Translations under genes and position numbers: made by a program
Shown here: one piece after another, positions 8,285-17,070 of the stretch
How positions within the stretch are numbered: the stretch's first letter is position 1
How the letters are laid out: every line of letters begins with the position of its first letter
Assembly: GCA_963762965.1 (NCBI GenBank)
Contig: CAVXME010000001.1
Span: 2,046,001 to 2,110,000, forward strand
Source of the DNA: DATBAX01 sp963762965
GTDB lineage: Bacteria; Acidobacteriota; Terriglobia; Terriglobales; Acidobacteriaceae
Direction of reading: 5' to 3'
Length of the DNA: 64,000 nucleotides
Notes under the pieces: generated by a model
What the model saw: only the letters and a program-made list of their open reading frames with translations
Database searches by the model: none
Told to the model about the DNA's origin: nothing

Positions 8285-10726
8285 GTGGCCCGTTTGCCTA
8301 AGTGTGTAAGCGTTGTCCTGTTTCTGCTGATCGCGCTGGTTGCTTTTGCCCAGAGCGCGCCGCAAAACCGCATTGTGCAAGCCATCGACAATGCCCAGTT
8401 CACGGCCATCCGCGGCTCGGCGCATCCCATGGCCAAGCCGGAGTTTGACCGCGGCCCGGTGGACGGAAGCATGCAGCTCCACGGAATCTCGATGGTCTTC
8501 AAACCATCGCCCTCCCAGCAGCAGGCGTTGGACACTTTGCTCGCCGAACAGCAGGACAGCACCTCGCCCAACTATCACAAATGGCTGACCCCGGAGCAAT
8601 ACGCCGACCGCTTCAGCATGACCCGAAATGACATCGAAAAGATTTCCACCTGGCTCCAGTCGCAGGGCTTCACCGTGGACAGCACGCCCGGCAGCCGCAC
8701 CCGGATTTTGTTTTCCGGCACCGCCGCGCAGATCGAATCCGCATTCCACAGCCCAATTCATCAATATGAAGTGAACGGCGAAAAACACTTTGCCAACGCC
8801 GGCGCGCTTTCCGTACCCGTAGCTTTTGCCCAGGCAGTGCTGGGTTTCCGTGGTCTCAACGACTTCCGTCCCAAGCCGAGGCTTATCACCAGGCGTAAGG
8901 CGGCGGTTTCGCCGCACTACACCGTCTCGCAAGGCGAGAATTTTCTCGCCCCGGAGGATTTTGCCACCATCTATGACGTTCAAAGGCTCTACGACATCGG
9001 AATCGACGGCACCGGCCAGACCATCGCCGTGATGGGTCAGACCGCGATCAAAATGAGTGATGTTACCTCGTTTCGCAGCGCCGCCGGCTTGAGCACGAAT
9101 AACCCCACCATCGTGACCGTGCCCGGCACCGGGACCCCGGTCATTACATCCGCCGATGACCTCGGCGAAGCCGACCTCGATCTGGAATGGTCGGGGGCGG
9201 TTGCCAAGAATGCCACGATTCTCTTTGTCACCGTGGGTTCAACTTCGGGCAACGTGTTCGATTCATTTTTCTATGCCCTCGATCCCAGTACCAACAACGT
9301 TGTATTGCCACCACTCGCCCCGGTGATCAGCATCAGCTATGGGGCCTGCGAGGCGGCGAATGGAATAGCTTTTGCCCAGGACGTGCAGCAGGCTGTCCAG
9401 ATGGCCAACTCCGAAGGAACCACCGTCACCGCTGCAGCCGGCGATTCCGGGGCCGCGGACTGCGACGATAACGGTACCGCCAGCGCCACCCAGGGGCTTG
9501 CCGTCGATGTGCCCGGCGCCGTTCCTGAAGTCACCGCCGTAGGCGGTAGCGAATTCCTCGCCGATGTGAGTAATCCCAACGCCTACTGGAGCGCTGTCAC
9601 CGACGCCAATGGCGGCTCGGCTCTGATGTATATCGGGGAAGAGGTATGGAACGATACCAGTGAGCAAGGTGCTCTTGATGCCGGCGGCGGCGGAGTCAGC
9701 ACGTTTTTTTCGTTGCCCAGCTGGCAGACTGGTGTTACCGGTGTATTAAGCAGCGGCCGCAACGTTCCGGATATTTCTCTAAACGCCTCGAATAACCACG
9801 ATCCTTACTTGTTTTGTTCGACCCCGATAGGCAGCGCAACCGCGTGCACCGATGGTTTTATCAGTGCCAACAGCGAGTTGTACCTGGTAGGCGGAACGTC
9901 GGCGGGAGCGCCCACATTTGCGGGTATTCTGGCTCTGATCAACCAGGCGACAAACTCTGCGTCCGGCCAGGGTAATGTGAATCTCACGCTTTACCCGCTG
10001 GCCAAAAACACGCCCGCCACTTTTCATGACATCACCACCGGCAACAACATTGTCCCCTGCACCAAGAACACAACCGGATGCCCAGCGTCTAGCCCTTTCC
10101 AGTACGGTTACAGCGCAGCTGTGGGTTATGACCAGGCCAGCGGCCTCGGCACCCCTGAGGTTTACAACCTGGTGACCAACTGGCCCGGATATTCCACCAC
10201 GCCAACCTACACCGTAGGCGGCACCACTGTAAGCATTGCGTCCGCGGGGGGCGCGGGTAGCTCCACCATCACCGTGGACGCGCTGAATGGCTTCAACGGG
10301 ACGGTGAATCTGACCTGTACGCCGCCCTCATCGGCCACCGCGCTGATTACTTGTTCCATTCCGGCTTCGGTCACAGTCAACGGTACGAACACCACAACCA
10401 CGTTGACGGTGAATACGACCGCTGCACATTTTGTCCCTGGCACGTTCTCAGCCGCGAATCGCGGCATGGGCTGGTTTGCCGCCAGTGGCGGAGGCCTGTT
10501 CGCCGGGGTCCTGGTAATGGGCGTTCCTTCGCGCCGCCGCAAATACACGGCCATGTTTGGCATGGTCCTGCTGGCGTTCGCGGTTACGGGCGTCGCCTGC
10601 GGCGGAGGCAGCAGCAGCACCGGCCCGACCAATCCTGGCACTCCCGCCGGCAACTACACCGTGGTGGTGTCAGCCGTCAGTGGCAGCATCTCGCGCACGC
10701 TGAATGTTTCCGTCACCGTGAAATAG
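8285..10726 (+). CDS. S53 family serine-carboxyl peptidase (pro-kumamolisin type), secreted
   Basis: Secreted acid endopeptidase. A GTG start at 8285 follows GGGAGGAAAT, a strong ribosome binding site, and gives a signal peptide (VSVVLFLLIALVAFAQ). Residues about 45-190 are the pro-kumamolisin activation domain. The catalytic domain follows, with the Glu/Asp dyad in GEADLDLEW, the Ser nucleophile in GGTSAGAPTFAG, and a Gly-rich calcium-site region near GYDQASGLGTP. The C-terminal ~170 residues are an Ig-like Ser/Thr-rich part, a hydrophobic segment with a basic RRRK stretch and a second Thr-rich beta segment. This tail is frequent in acidobacterial S53 proteins and may anchor or display the enzyme. 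Confidence 0.92.
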   Translation: MARLPKCVSVVLFLLIALVAFAQSAPQNRIVQAIDNAQFTAIRGSAHPMAKPEFDRGPVDGSMQLHGISMVFKPSPSQQQALDTLLAEQQDSTSPNYHKWLTPEQYADRFSMTRNDIEKISTWLQSQGFTVDSTPGSRTRILFSGTAAQIESAFHSPIHQYEVNGEKHFANAGALSVPVAFAQAVLGFRGLNDFRPKPRLITRRKAAVSPHYTVSQGENFLAPEDFATIYDVQRLYDIGIDGTGQTIAVMGQTAIKMSDVTSFRSAAGLSTNNPTIVTVPGTGTPVITSADDLGEADLDLEWSGAVAKNATILFVTVGSTSGNVFDSFFYALDPSTNNVVLPPLAPVISISYGACEAANGIAFAQDVQQAVQMANSEGTTVTAAAGDSGAADCDDNGTASATQGLAVDVPGAVPEVTAVGGSEFLADVSNPNAYWSAVTDANGGSALMYIGEEVWNDTSEQGALDAGGGGVSTFFSLPSWQTGVTGVLSSGRNVPDISLNASNNHDPYLFCSTPIGSATACTDGFISANSELYLVGGTSAGAPTFAGILALINQATNSASGQGNVNLTLYPLAKNTPATFHDITTGNNIVPCTKNTTGCPASSPFQYGYSAAVGYDQASGLGTPEVYNLVTNWPGYSTTPTYTVGGTTVSIASAGGAGSSTITVDALNGFNGTVNLTCTPPSSATALITCSIPASVTVNGTNTTTTLTVNTTAAHFVPGTFSAANRGMGWFAASGGGLFAGVLVMGVPSRRRKYTAMFGMVLLAFAVTGVACGGGSSSTGPTNPGTPAGNYTVVVSAVSGSISRTLNVSVTVK

Positions 10727-10744
10727 GTTTCAGCTTTGCCTTCT

Positions 10745-10820
10745 TTGCGTCAACTTCGCGACCTTTGCGGTTAAGATCTCTTGACCGCAAAGAGCGCCAA
10801 GGAGTCGCAAAGGCCACCAA
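10745..10820. repeat. Imperfect palindromic repeat built on 'ACCTTTGCGGTTAAG'
   Basis: Perfect 9-bp arms CTTTGCGGT (10763-10771) and ACCGCAAAG (10784-10792) around a 12-nt loop, embedded in further degenerate copies of the same words (ttcgcgacc, gagtcgcaaagg). It lies between the S53 peptidase and the EAL-HDOD gene and has no T-run, so it is classed as a dispersed repeat. Confidence 0.55.
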
Positions 10821-10886
10821 GACAGTTCGATCTCCCAAAATTCGCCGCCGGCTAAACTTCGCGCCGATTTTGCCGATAGAGCAGGG

Positions 10887-12144
10887 GTGACCGCTCCCAA
10901 ATCAGCTCTCATCCTTGCTGGCGGCAAAGCGCCTCATCCGGGATCGCGTTTCGTGGCCCGTCAGCCCATTCTCACCGGCGACGAAAAAGTCTTCGGCTAC
11001 GAACTGCTTTTTCGCGACGGCATCGAAGACTATTTCCGCAGCACCGATCCCGAAGCCGCCTCGCGCAGCACCCTCGACACTTCCATCCTGATGGGGCTCG
11101 ATATGTTGTGCGATGGCAAGCGCGCCTTCATCAATTGCACCCGCGAAATCCTGTTGAAGGATTACGTGACCCTGCTGCCATCCGCGCAGACCGTGGTGGA
11201 AATCCTGGAAATGGTTCCCGCCGACGATCTGGTGAAAGCCGCCTGCCAGCGCCTGAAGGAAGGCGGTTATCTGATTGCGCTTGACGATTTCAGCATCGGC
11301 GATCCCCGCGAGCCGCTCACCGATTTGGCCGACATCATCAAGGTGGACATGCAGCGCACACCATTCGAAGTGGCCGCCTCCATGGTCAAGCGCTATGGCC
11401 CCTGGCGCAGCCGCCTGTTGGCCGAGAAAGTCGAAACCCGCGACCAGTTCCTGGCCGCCAAGAAAAGCCGGCTTTGTTTATTTCCAGGGATACTTCTTTC
11501 GCAAGCCCGAGTTAATGCAGGCGCGCGAGATACCTTCCAACCGTTTGAACTACGTGCGCATGTTGCAGGCGGTTTCGCGTCCCGAGCTCGATCCCCGCGA
11601 GGTGGAAGAGATTATCAAGAGCGAAGCTTCGCTCTGCTACCGTTTGCTGCGCTACTTGAATTCCGCCGTGTTCGGGTTTGCCAATGAAATCCACTCCGTG
11701 CGCCACGCTCTTTCCATGCTTGGCGAACGCGAGGCCCGCCGCTGGATCCGGCTGGTGGCCACGCTCGCCGCCGGCCAGGACAAATCCAGCGAACTCGTGC
11801 TCTCGGCCCTGATTCGCGCCCGCTTTTGCGAGCTGCTCGCGCCCAAAGTCCCGCACGGCGAGTCCGACCTGTTCCTCATGGGCCTGCTTTCCATGATGGA
11901 AGCTATCCTCGAAACCCCGATGGCTAAAGTGCTGGAAAAAGTTCCCATTGATCAGCAGACCAAAGCCGCGCTCCTGGGCGGAGCCAGCTCCCTGCGCCCG
12001 CTCTATCAACTGATGCTGGCCCGCGAATCCGGCGATTGGGAAAACACCAGCGCCCTGGCCAAGCAACTCCACCTGAGCGAAAGCGAAATCGCAGAAAACT
12101 ACTGGCAAGCCATGCAATGGGCAAGGCAAGTCAGCGGAGGATAA
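10887..12144 (+). pseudogene. EAL-HDOD signalling protein, interrupted by a +1 frameshift
   Basis: YuxH-type architecture: an EAL-like domain (RFVARQPILTGDEKVFGYELLFR at the start, then LIALDDFSIGD and DIIKVDM) and a C-terminal HDOD domain (SEASLCYRLLRYLNSAVFG). The first part is in the frame starting at 10887, the second in the +1 frame ending at 12144. The switch falls in AAGAAAAGCC at 11460-11469; removing one A restores an unbroken ~418-residue protein (AAKK-AGFVYFQGYFF). The EAL part lacks a canonical EAL/EVL motif, as in many HDOD fusions, so it probably binds rather than hydrolyses. Either a true mutation, an indel in sequencing, or a programmed shift in the A-run. Confidence 0.85.
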
Positions 12145-12170
12145 GATTTTACCTTCCCTCAATATGCTGT

Positions 12171-12215
12171 GGGTGCCCCATGTCTCGCAGCATTTGCGAG
12201 ACGTGGGAACCACGG
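12171..12215. repeat. 45-nt hairpin repeat, copy 1
   Basis: The element GGGTGCCCCATGTCTCGCAG...GTGGGAACCACGG has a near-perfect 13-bp stem (CCCATGTCTCGCA / TGCGAGACGTGGG, one G-T wobble). A second copy in the same orientation, two substitutions different, is at 13112-13156. The pair brackets the membrane protein gene at 12257-13015. Confidence 0.8.
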
Positions 12216-12256
12216 ACGTGGAAAGCGAAGCCTTTTAATCGTCTATCGGTAATGAA

Positions 12257-13015
12257 TCAATGAAAAGACCGGGCCACACCCTGTACCCAACCGGCAAACC
12301 CAAGCCAGGCATGAGTCATCCCGATGGGAACCCGGACCTGGTCCGCAAGAAACACAAACAACCCAGCCCAGATGGTCGCGCGCTGCACTTTGTGCGTGGA
12401 CCAAAGATCGTAGCCCACCAGCAGCAACAGAAAAATATAGATGAAAGTGCAGTCAAAGAACGCACGGCCCGTGATCACGTTGAAAGGCGGACGCCCGGTG
12501 GGCGCGTCCATAAGCGCGATGGTGGCAATCAGAATCAGCCGTTTATGGACCGAGGGATGGATGCGTTCGCGGTAAGCGAAAAACACCAGAATCGCAAACA
12601 TCACCATGTCACTGATGGGGATGACATAGAACGTCCTGGGATCGAATCCGGAACCGAACGGCGCGAACCCCCGCGCTAGGGAATTGCTGGCGGCCAAAGT
12701 CCCGAGGATCACCATCAGACACGCCAGCCCGAAACCCACCAGGCCGAGCCTGCGATGAATGTCCACCCGGCCGGCCGAAACCAGCGCCGTCTGCGTGATC
12801 AGCAAAAGAATCCAGCACGAAAAAACCGCGCCGTGAATGTGGATCAGCACATTGGGCAGCGGAGCGCGAAGCATCCCGGCCAGAAAATAAGTCCGGGCAA
12901 AGCCGACCACCACCGTGACCAGAATCAGGAACGCCATGCCCGAAAAAAAGTAATTATCGTATTGCGCGCCTCGGATTCCCTGCGTGTTGCTTCGTGGTAA
13001 AGCCGTCGTCGCCAT
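12257..13015 (-). CDS. Multi-pass membrane protein of unknown function (252 aa)
   Basis: ATG 13015 with GGAGG 4 nt upstream is the clear start; the frame is open further up but without a site. Six or seven membrane helices are visible: FFSGMAFLILVTVVVGFA, VLIHIHGAVFSCWILLLI, LGLVGFGLACLMVILGT, MVMFAILVFFAY, FIYIFLLLLVGYDLW, IWAGLFVFLAD. A His in HIHGAVF and RRLGLVGF near helix ends recall small heme- or quinone-linked membrane proteins, but no motif is decisive. The gene is flanked by two copies of a 45-nt hairpin repeat. Confidence 0.75.
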   Translation of the reverse strand: MATTALPRSNTQGIRGAQYDNYFFSGMAFLILVTVVVGFARTYFLAGMLRAPLPNVLIHIHGAVFSCWILLLITQTALVSAGRVDIHRRLGLVGFGLACLMVILGTLAASNSLARGFAPFGSGFDPRTFYVIPISDMVMFAILVFFAYRERIHPSVHKRLILIATIALMDAPTGRPPFNVITGRAFFDCTFIYIFLLLLVGYDLWSTHKVQRATIWAGLFVFLADQVRVPIGMTHAWLGFAGWVQGVARSFH

Positions 13016-13515
13016 GGTGCCTCCGTACAAAGATGTTTCTTGTTTTGCGTTGTAGTCCAGAAAGCGGAAAAATTGTACACCCAGGGTCGAACGATTCAAC
13101 CATCCCAATGGGGGTGCCCCATGTCTCGTCGCATTTGCGAGACGTGGGAACCACGGAAGCCGGATGCGTGGTCTTTGTGAATCTATCCTGACCGAATCAG
13201 GCGACCGCCTTCCCATTACTTCTGTGCAAAACTATCTTGACTTTGCCCTTGCGTTCCATCATCCATGAGCGGTACCATTCAAGTGTTCCCAGCGGCCATG
13301 CTCTCTAGCAGGCCTTTCGCGCCCCCTGGCTCCAGGCGCGCCAAACGGACAAAAGATCATTCACCAGTGAGTTCCAGCCGCATTGGTTTTTTTACGCGCG
13401 TCGTAAGTATGTGCGCGATGCGAAGCACCACCCGGAACGTGGTCAGTACAGGGCAACAAAATCCAGTCCCCTTTCGGCGGACTTAAACGCAGGCTTGTAA
13501 AACGAGAACAAAAAT
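13016..13515. other. 500-bp intergenic region with second 45-nt hairpin repeat
   Basis: Holds the second copy of the 45-nt hairpin repeat at 13112-13156. The rest (13157-13515) contains only short ORFs with no ribosome binding site and unconvincing composition. The promoter of the gene at 13516 is expected here, but I cannot assign convincing -35/-10 boxes. Confidence 0.6.
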
Positions 13516-14184
13516 ATGAATGTTGGACCTGGACCCAGAGGTCCCTCCGGAGGCGGAGGAGGGAGAAACCGGCGGCGGCGCGGACGTCGTCCGCCCAATC
13601 GTGGTGGTCAGCCTGGTGGTGGCGCCGGCCGCGATCGTCAGCAAACCGGCGGCGGCATCTACAGCGCGCCCATGGACCACAGCTATCGTGCCGCGATGAA
13701 CGGCAACGGCGCGCGCCCCGGACGGCAGCGTCCCGGATTTGCTGCAGCTTATGCTCCCGTCGATCCCGACCCGCTGCCGCAGCAGGCGGAAGACGCAGCT
13801 TCGCGAATCTTTGCTTTCGTCGACGATCTATTTTTCCAGGCCAAGATTCAGGAAACGGCGCGCAAGCTCAATGTGAAAGTCGAGTTTGTGAAATCGGAAA
13901 AAGATTTGCTCGACCGGGTGAAAGAGAATGGCGAAGAGACGCCTTCACTCATCATCTTCGACATGAACAACGTCAACGCCAAGCCCCTTACCCTGATCCC
14001 CAAACTCAAGAGCAAGATGAAGAAAGCTTCAATCATCGGATTCCTTTCGCACGTACAGGGAGACTTGAAGCAGAAAGCGCACGAAGTGGGATGTGACATG
14101 GTCCTCCCCCGTTCGGCATTTTCGCAGAACCTGCCACAACTGTTGCGCCGTCACGGCGCACCCGAAGAGGAAGCGACCCAGTAG
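13516..14184 (+). CDS. Receiver-like (CheY-fold) protein with Arg/Gly-rich N-terminal tail
   Basis: The first ~60 residues are disordered and packed with Gly and Arg (GRNRRRRGRRPPNRGG), resembling an RNA- or DNA-binding RGG tail. From about residue 95 a compact alpha/beta domain follows: IFAFVDDLFFQAKI, then PSLIIFDMNNVNAKPL, ASIIGFLSHVQ and CDMVLPRSAFSQNLPQLL. It aligns by pattern to a response regulator receiver domain. The Asp of SLIIFDMN sits at the phosphoacceptor position, and FLSHVQ and PRSAF replace the usual Thr/Lys strands. A role in nucleic-acid-linked signalling is only inferred. Confidence 0.75.
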   Translation: MNVGPGPRGPSGGGGGRNRRRRGRRPPNRGGQPGGGAGRDRQQTGGGIYSAPMDHSYRAAMNGNGARPGRQRPGFAAAYAPVDPDPLPQQAEDAASRIFAFVDDLFFQAKIQETARKLNVKVEFVKSEKDLLDRVKENGEETPSLIIFDMNNVNAKPLTLIPKLKSKMKKASIIGFLSHVQGDLKQKAHEVGCDMVLPRSAFSQNLPQLLRRHGAPEEEATQ

Positions 14185-14418
14185 CGGAGAATAATAGCTG
14201 AGAGATAATAAACGACGCTGGAGTATCAAGCGTTCGTTTTGGGCGAGTTTGCCGCCCCGATGTCCCTTGCTGTGTCCTCACTCCGAATCATCGCGACAGA
14301 GCCCTGGAAACGCTGGGAAACGGCATTTCAGAAAGCGGACAGGCTGCGGATGCATCCGAGAAAATCCGCAATATCCCTAAGTTATTGAAAACCGTTGCAA
14401 GTTATTGATGTTGTTTTC

Positions 14419-14760
14419 CTAGCCGGGAGGCCAGGTCAAATCCCGCCCGCCGATCAGGTGCACGTGCAGGTGGAAAACCGATTGTCCCGATTTGGGCCCG
14501 ACGTTGAGCACGGTGCGATAGCCTTCCTCGATGTTGCGCGCGCGCGCGATGTGGGCGGCAGTGAGATGACAGCGTCCCACGATCTCAGCTTCTTCCGCTG
14601 TGGCTTCTTTCAATCCGCGAATGTGCTTCTTGGGAACAATGAGCACGTGGGTCGGGCCCTGTGGATTGAGATCTTCAAACGCGAAGGTATGCTCGTCTTC
14701 GTAAACCTTCTTGGCGGGAATGTCGCCGGCAACGATGCGGCAGAACAGGCAATCAGTCAT
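14419..14760 (-). CDS. hinT: HIT family purine nucleoside phosphoramidase-like protein
   Basis: 113-residue histidine triad protein. CLFCRIVAGDIPAKKVYED at the N-terminus and the catalytic HLHVHLI triad near residue 97 are both intact. The HIT/HinT family hydrolyses adenosine phosphoramidates and related nucleotide conjugates in the cytoplasm. The length is that of minimal bacterial HinT. It begins 2 bp after the stop of the rlpA-like gene on the same strand, so the two are probably translationally coupled. Confidence 0.9.
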   Translation of the reverse strand: MTDCLFCRIVAGDIPAKKVYEDEHTFAFEDLNPQGPTHVLIVPKKHIRGLKEATAEEAEIVGRCHLTAAHIARARNIEEGYRTVLNVGPKSGQSVFHLHVHLIGGRDLTWPPG

Positions 14761-14761
14761 T

Positions 14762-15511
14762 TCAATCCAACCTAACCAAGAAAATCGAACCCTGCTCAGT
14801 CCGCGTATCGCGGGCGACTTCTTCGGCGCGTTTGCGGTCGTCGTTCTGGACGCGCACTCGTATCCACCAATCCCCGGCAGGACTATTGAAGCTCAAGACT
14901 TTGGCGGTGTGATAACGGTGAGTGAGGTGATCGGCGAGGTCGCGCGCAGCGTCTTCTTCTCCAAATCCGCCGATCTGCACCGCCCAGCGTCCGCCGGTGT
15001 CGAGCGGGGCGGGGGTTTGCAGCACTTCCACGCGGACGGTTGCGATCCCGGGCCCCCAGACGTCGATCTTTTTGGCGGCGGCGAATGAGAGATCCAGAAT
15101 TCGTCCTTCGATGAAAGGCCCGCGATCGGTGATGCGCACTACGGCCGAGTTGCCGGTCTTTACATTGGTGACTCGCACAATCGAACCGAGAGGCAGAGTG
15201 CGATGCGCCGCCGTCATAGCATTCATGTTGTAGAGCTCGCCATTCGATCCACGGCGATTGTGAAAAGGCGCGCCGTACCAGCTGGCGCGTCCGGTTTCGA
15301 CGGCGAGGGGCTTGGCGTCGAGAGGAAGGCGGAGAGCTTCGTTGTCGTTCGTGTCTTCGGAGGGCTGGGCTTTATCAGGTTCTGCTGCCGTCGGTGTGCG
15401 AGTGGTCGTCGGCCCTGTCGCTGTGATCGTTGGTGGCGGCGGCACTTGCGCGGTTTGCGGCTGGTGGGAGCAACTGGTCAGGAGGGCGGCAAGAAGACAG
15501 ACCATTGCCAT
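14762..15511 (-). CDS. rlpA: RlpA-like septal ring lipoprotein (DPBB lytic transglycosylase + SPOR)
   Basis: Lipoprotein signal with lipobox LLTSC from the ATG at 15511, then a Pro/Thr-rich linker. A double-psi beta-barrel domain follows (ETGRASWYGAPFHNRRGSNG, TAAHRTLPLGSIVRVTN, VVRITDRGPF, ILDLSFAAAKKI), and then a C-terminal SPOR domain (WAVQIGGFGEEDAARDLAD) that binds denuded peptidoglycan at the septum. The family cleaves glycan strands; the Asp in TDRGPF and the His in AAHRTLP are present. The frame is open upstream to 15601, but that extension is a dispersed repeat. HinT follows directly. Confidence 0.88.
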   Translation of the reverse strand: MAMVCLLAALLTSCSHQPQTAQVPPPPTITATGPTTTRTPTAAEPDKAQPSEDTNDNEALRLPLDAKPLAVETGRASWYGAPFHNRRGSNGELYNMNAMTAAHRTLPLGSIVRVTNVKTGNSAVVRITDRGPFIEGRILDLSFAAAKKIDVWGPGIATVRVEVLQTPAPLDTGGRWAVQIGGFGEEDAARDLADHLTHRYHTAKVLSFNSPAGDWWIRVRVQNDDRKRAEEVARDTRTEQGSIFLVRLD

Positions 15512-15518
15512 CCGCAAG

Positions 15519-15557
15519 GGAAAGCGGATTCCTCGGCTTCGCTCGGAACGACAAGAG
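15519..15557. repeat. Dispersed repeat 'GGAAAGCGGATTCCTC...CGGAACGACAAGAG'
   Basis: Lies immediately upstream of the rlpA start. The first 16 nt recur exactly inside mutY at 16774-16789, and the end matches 16807-16820 (CGGAATGACAAGAA). Confidence 0.7.
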
Positions 15558-15597
15558 CTTATGGTGTCTGCCGGGGCTACATGCAAAAATTGGTGAC

Positions 15598-15822
15598 TCA
15601 TTTTTTGGGCGAGTGCTTTTCCATGTAGTCGGCCAGTTCGGCCATCTTCGTGGCGGCCACGCGCAGAGCCTGGGTGGATTTTTGGCGGACCGCGGGCACC
15701 ACTTCGTCGTTGAGATACTTGATCATTTCGGCGGATTCTTTTTCCAGCCGCTCGGCGGCTTCGCCGACAGTTTTACTGGCGCGCTCGGCAGCGCTTTCCA
15801 CTTTGCGATTAAAGTCGTCCAT
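15598..15822 (-). CDS. Small helical protein (74 aa), possibly amphipathic/coiled-coil
   Basis: ATG at 15822 gives a 74-residue protein made of alternating charged and Ala residues (KVESAAERASKTVGEAAERL, then MAELADYMEKHSPKK). It looks like one or two long amphipathic helices, similar in character to small YtxH/CsbD-like or phasin-like proteins. No membrane helix and no cysteines. It lies upstream of rlpA on the same strand (86 bp gap). Function unknown. Confidence 0.6.
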   Translation of the reverse strand: MDDFNRKVESAAERASKTVGEAAERLEKESAEMIKYLNDEVVPAVRQKSTQALRVAATKMAELADYMEKHSPKK

Positions 15823-15957
15823 AGGTTTGATTATTTCCTGCTCCGGGCTTGGGGTCAACCGCTGTGCATCTGCTTGAGCACGGTGGTGGCCCCGTCCTTG
15901 GTCGTTGGTCGTGCGTCGTTGGCCAAACCAAGACTCGGGCCACGATACAATCACGCC

Positions 15958-16998
15958 GTGCCCTCCATCTTGAAAACCATCTCCCTGACTGAAAATCCCA
16001 AGGTAATGCGCTCGTTCCGTAGGCGACTGCTCGCCTGGTACGACCAGAACGGGCGTGATTTGCCTTGGCGGCGTGATCATGATCCTTACCGGGTGTGGGT
16101 TTCTGAAATCATGTTGCAGCAGACGCGCGTGGCGGCGGTGATCGAGTACTACAAGAAATTTCTGCATCGTTTTCCGACGATCGAGAAATTAGCGTCGGCG
16201 CGGGAAGCCACGGTGCTGGCGGCGTGGAGCGGCCTCGGTTATTACCGGCGGGCGCGCATGCTGCATGCGGCGGCCAGAGTCGTGGTGAAAGAACATGAGG
16301 GGAAGTTTTCCGGCAGCGCGAAAGACTTGCGCGTGCTGCCCGGAGTCGGCCGCTACACGGCAGCGGCTATTGCCAGCATCGCGTATGGCGAACCGATAGC
16401 CGTCGTGGACGGCAACGTGGAGCGCGTGCTCGGGCGCCTTCTTGGAAATAGGCTTGCTGAAGAAGACTCGTGGCGGACCGCTGAAGAATTGCTGGACCGC
16501 CAAAGTCCCGGCGATTTCAATCAGGCGATGATGGAATTGGGAGCAACGGTCTGCCTGCCGCGGCAGCCGATGTGCCTGATGTGTCCGGTGAATCCGTGGT
16601 GTGTCACGCGCGGGGAGTTAGAAAAGCTGGAGAAGCCAACTCGTCAGACGAAAAAAGAAATTTACTACGCGCTCGATTGCCGCAACGGGTCGGTTCTCCT
16701 GGTGCAGCGTGCGAAAGATGCGTCACTGATGCCGGGTATGTGGGAACTGCCGGAGACGGCGGTGGACAGGACAGGAAAGCGGATTCCTCATGAGCTGAAG
16801 CTCAATCGGAATGACAAGAATGGCGAGGGCGTTTTGACCTTGCGGCATTCGATTACGGTGACGGACTACACGGTGCGGGTGAGACGGGCGTCTGCGCCGG
16901 ATGGAAGTGCAGGGAAGTGGATTGCGAGGAACCGTATCGAGAGTCTGCCATTGACTGGGTTGGCACGAAAGATTTTGCGGGCTGCCAAGATCATCTAA
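15958..16998 (+). CDS. mutY: A/G-specific adenine glycosylase, with a repeat-derived insert in its C-terminal domain
   Basis: Removes adenine mispaired with 8-oxoguanine or G. Seen in order: catalytic Glu in WVSEIMLQQTRVAAV, helix-hairpin-helix LPGVGRYTAAAIASIAYG, catalytic Asp in VVDGNVERVLGR, and the [4Fe-4S] ligands CLPRQPMCLMCPVNPWC. The C-terminal NUDIX-like oxoG-recognition domain follows (GMWELPE, LRHSITVTDY). The segment DRTGKRIPHELKLNRNDK between those two motifs is encoded by a dispersed repeat present elsewhere, so it is an in-frame insertion. Start either GTG 15958 or ATG 16006; the latter gives the usual spacing to LPWR. Confidence 0.9.
   Translation: MPSILKTISLTENPKVMRSFRRRLLAWYDQNGRDLPWRRDHDPYRVWVSEIMLQQTRVAAVIEYYKKFLHRFPTIEKLASAREATVLAAWSGLGYYRRARMLHAAARVVVKEHEGKFSGSAKDLRVLPGVGRYTAAAIASIAYGEPIAVVDGNVERVLGRLLGNRLAEEDSWRTAEELLDRQSPGDFNQAMMELGATVCLPRQPMCLMCPVNPWCVTRGELEKLEKPTRQTKKEIYYALDCRNGSVLLVQRAKDASLMPGMWELPETAVDRTGKRIPHELKLNRNDKNGEGVLTLRHSITVTDYTVRVRRASAPDGSAGKWIARNRIESLPLTGLARKILRAAKII
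16774..16820. repeat. Dispersed repeat copy inside mutY
   Basis: Exact 16-nt match to 15519-15534, then 18 nt of unrelated sequence, then a 14-nt near match to 15544-15557. It is read in frame as part of MutY. Confidence 0.7.
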
Positions 16999-17070
16999 GA
17001 GAAGATCATCTAAACTATAAGTAGGAAACCATCCATGAGCTGGGTCCGCAACATTTTCGGAGGAGGCAAC

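Noticed and set aside
13265..13486. 73-residue ORF in the gap before the receiver-like gene
   Set aside because: No ribosome site and no coding-like composition.
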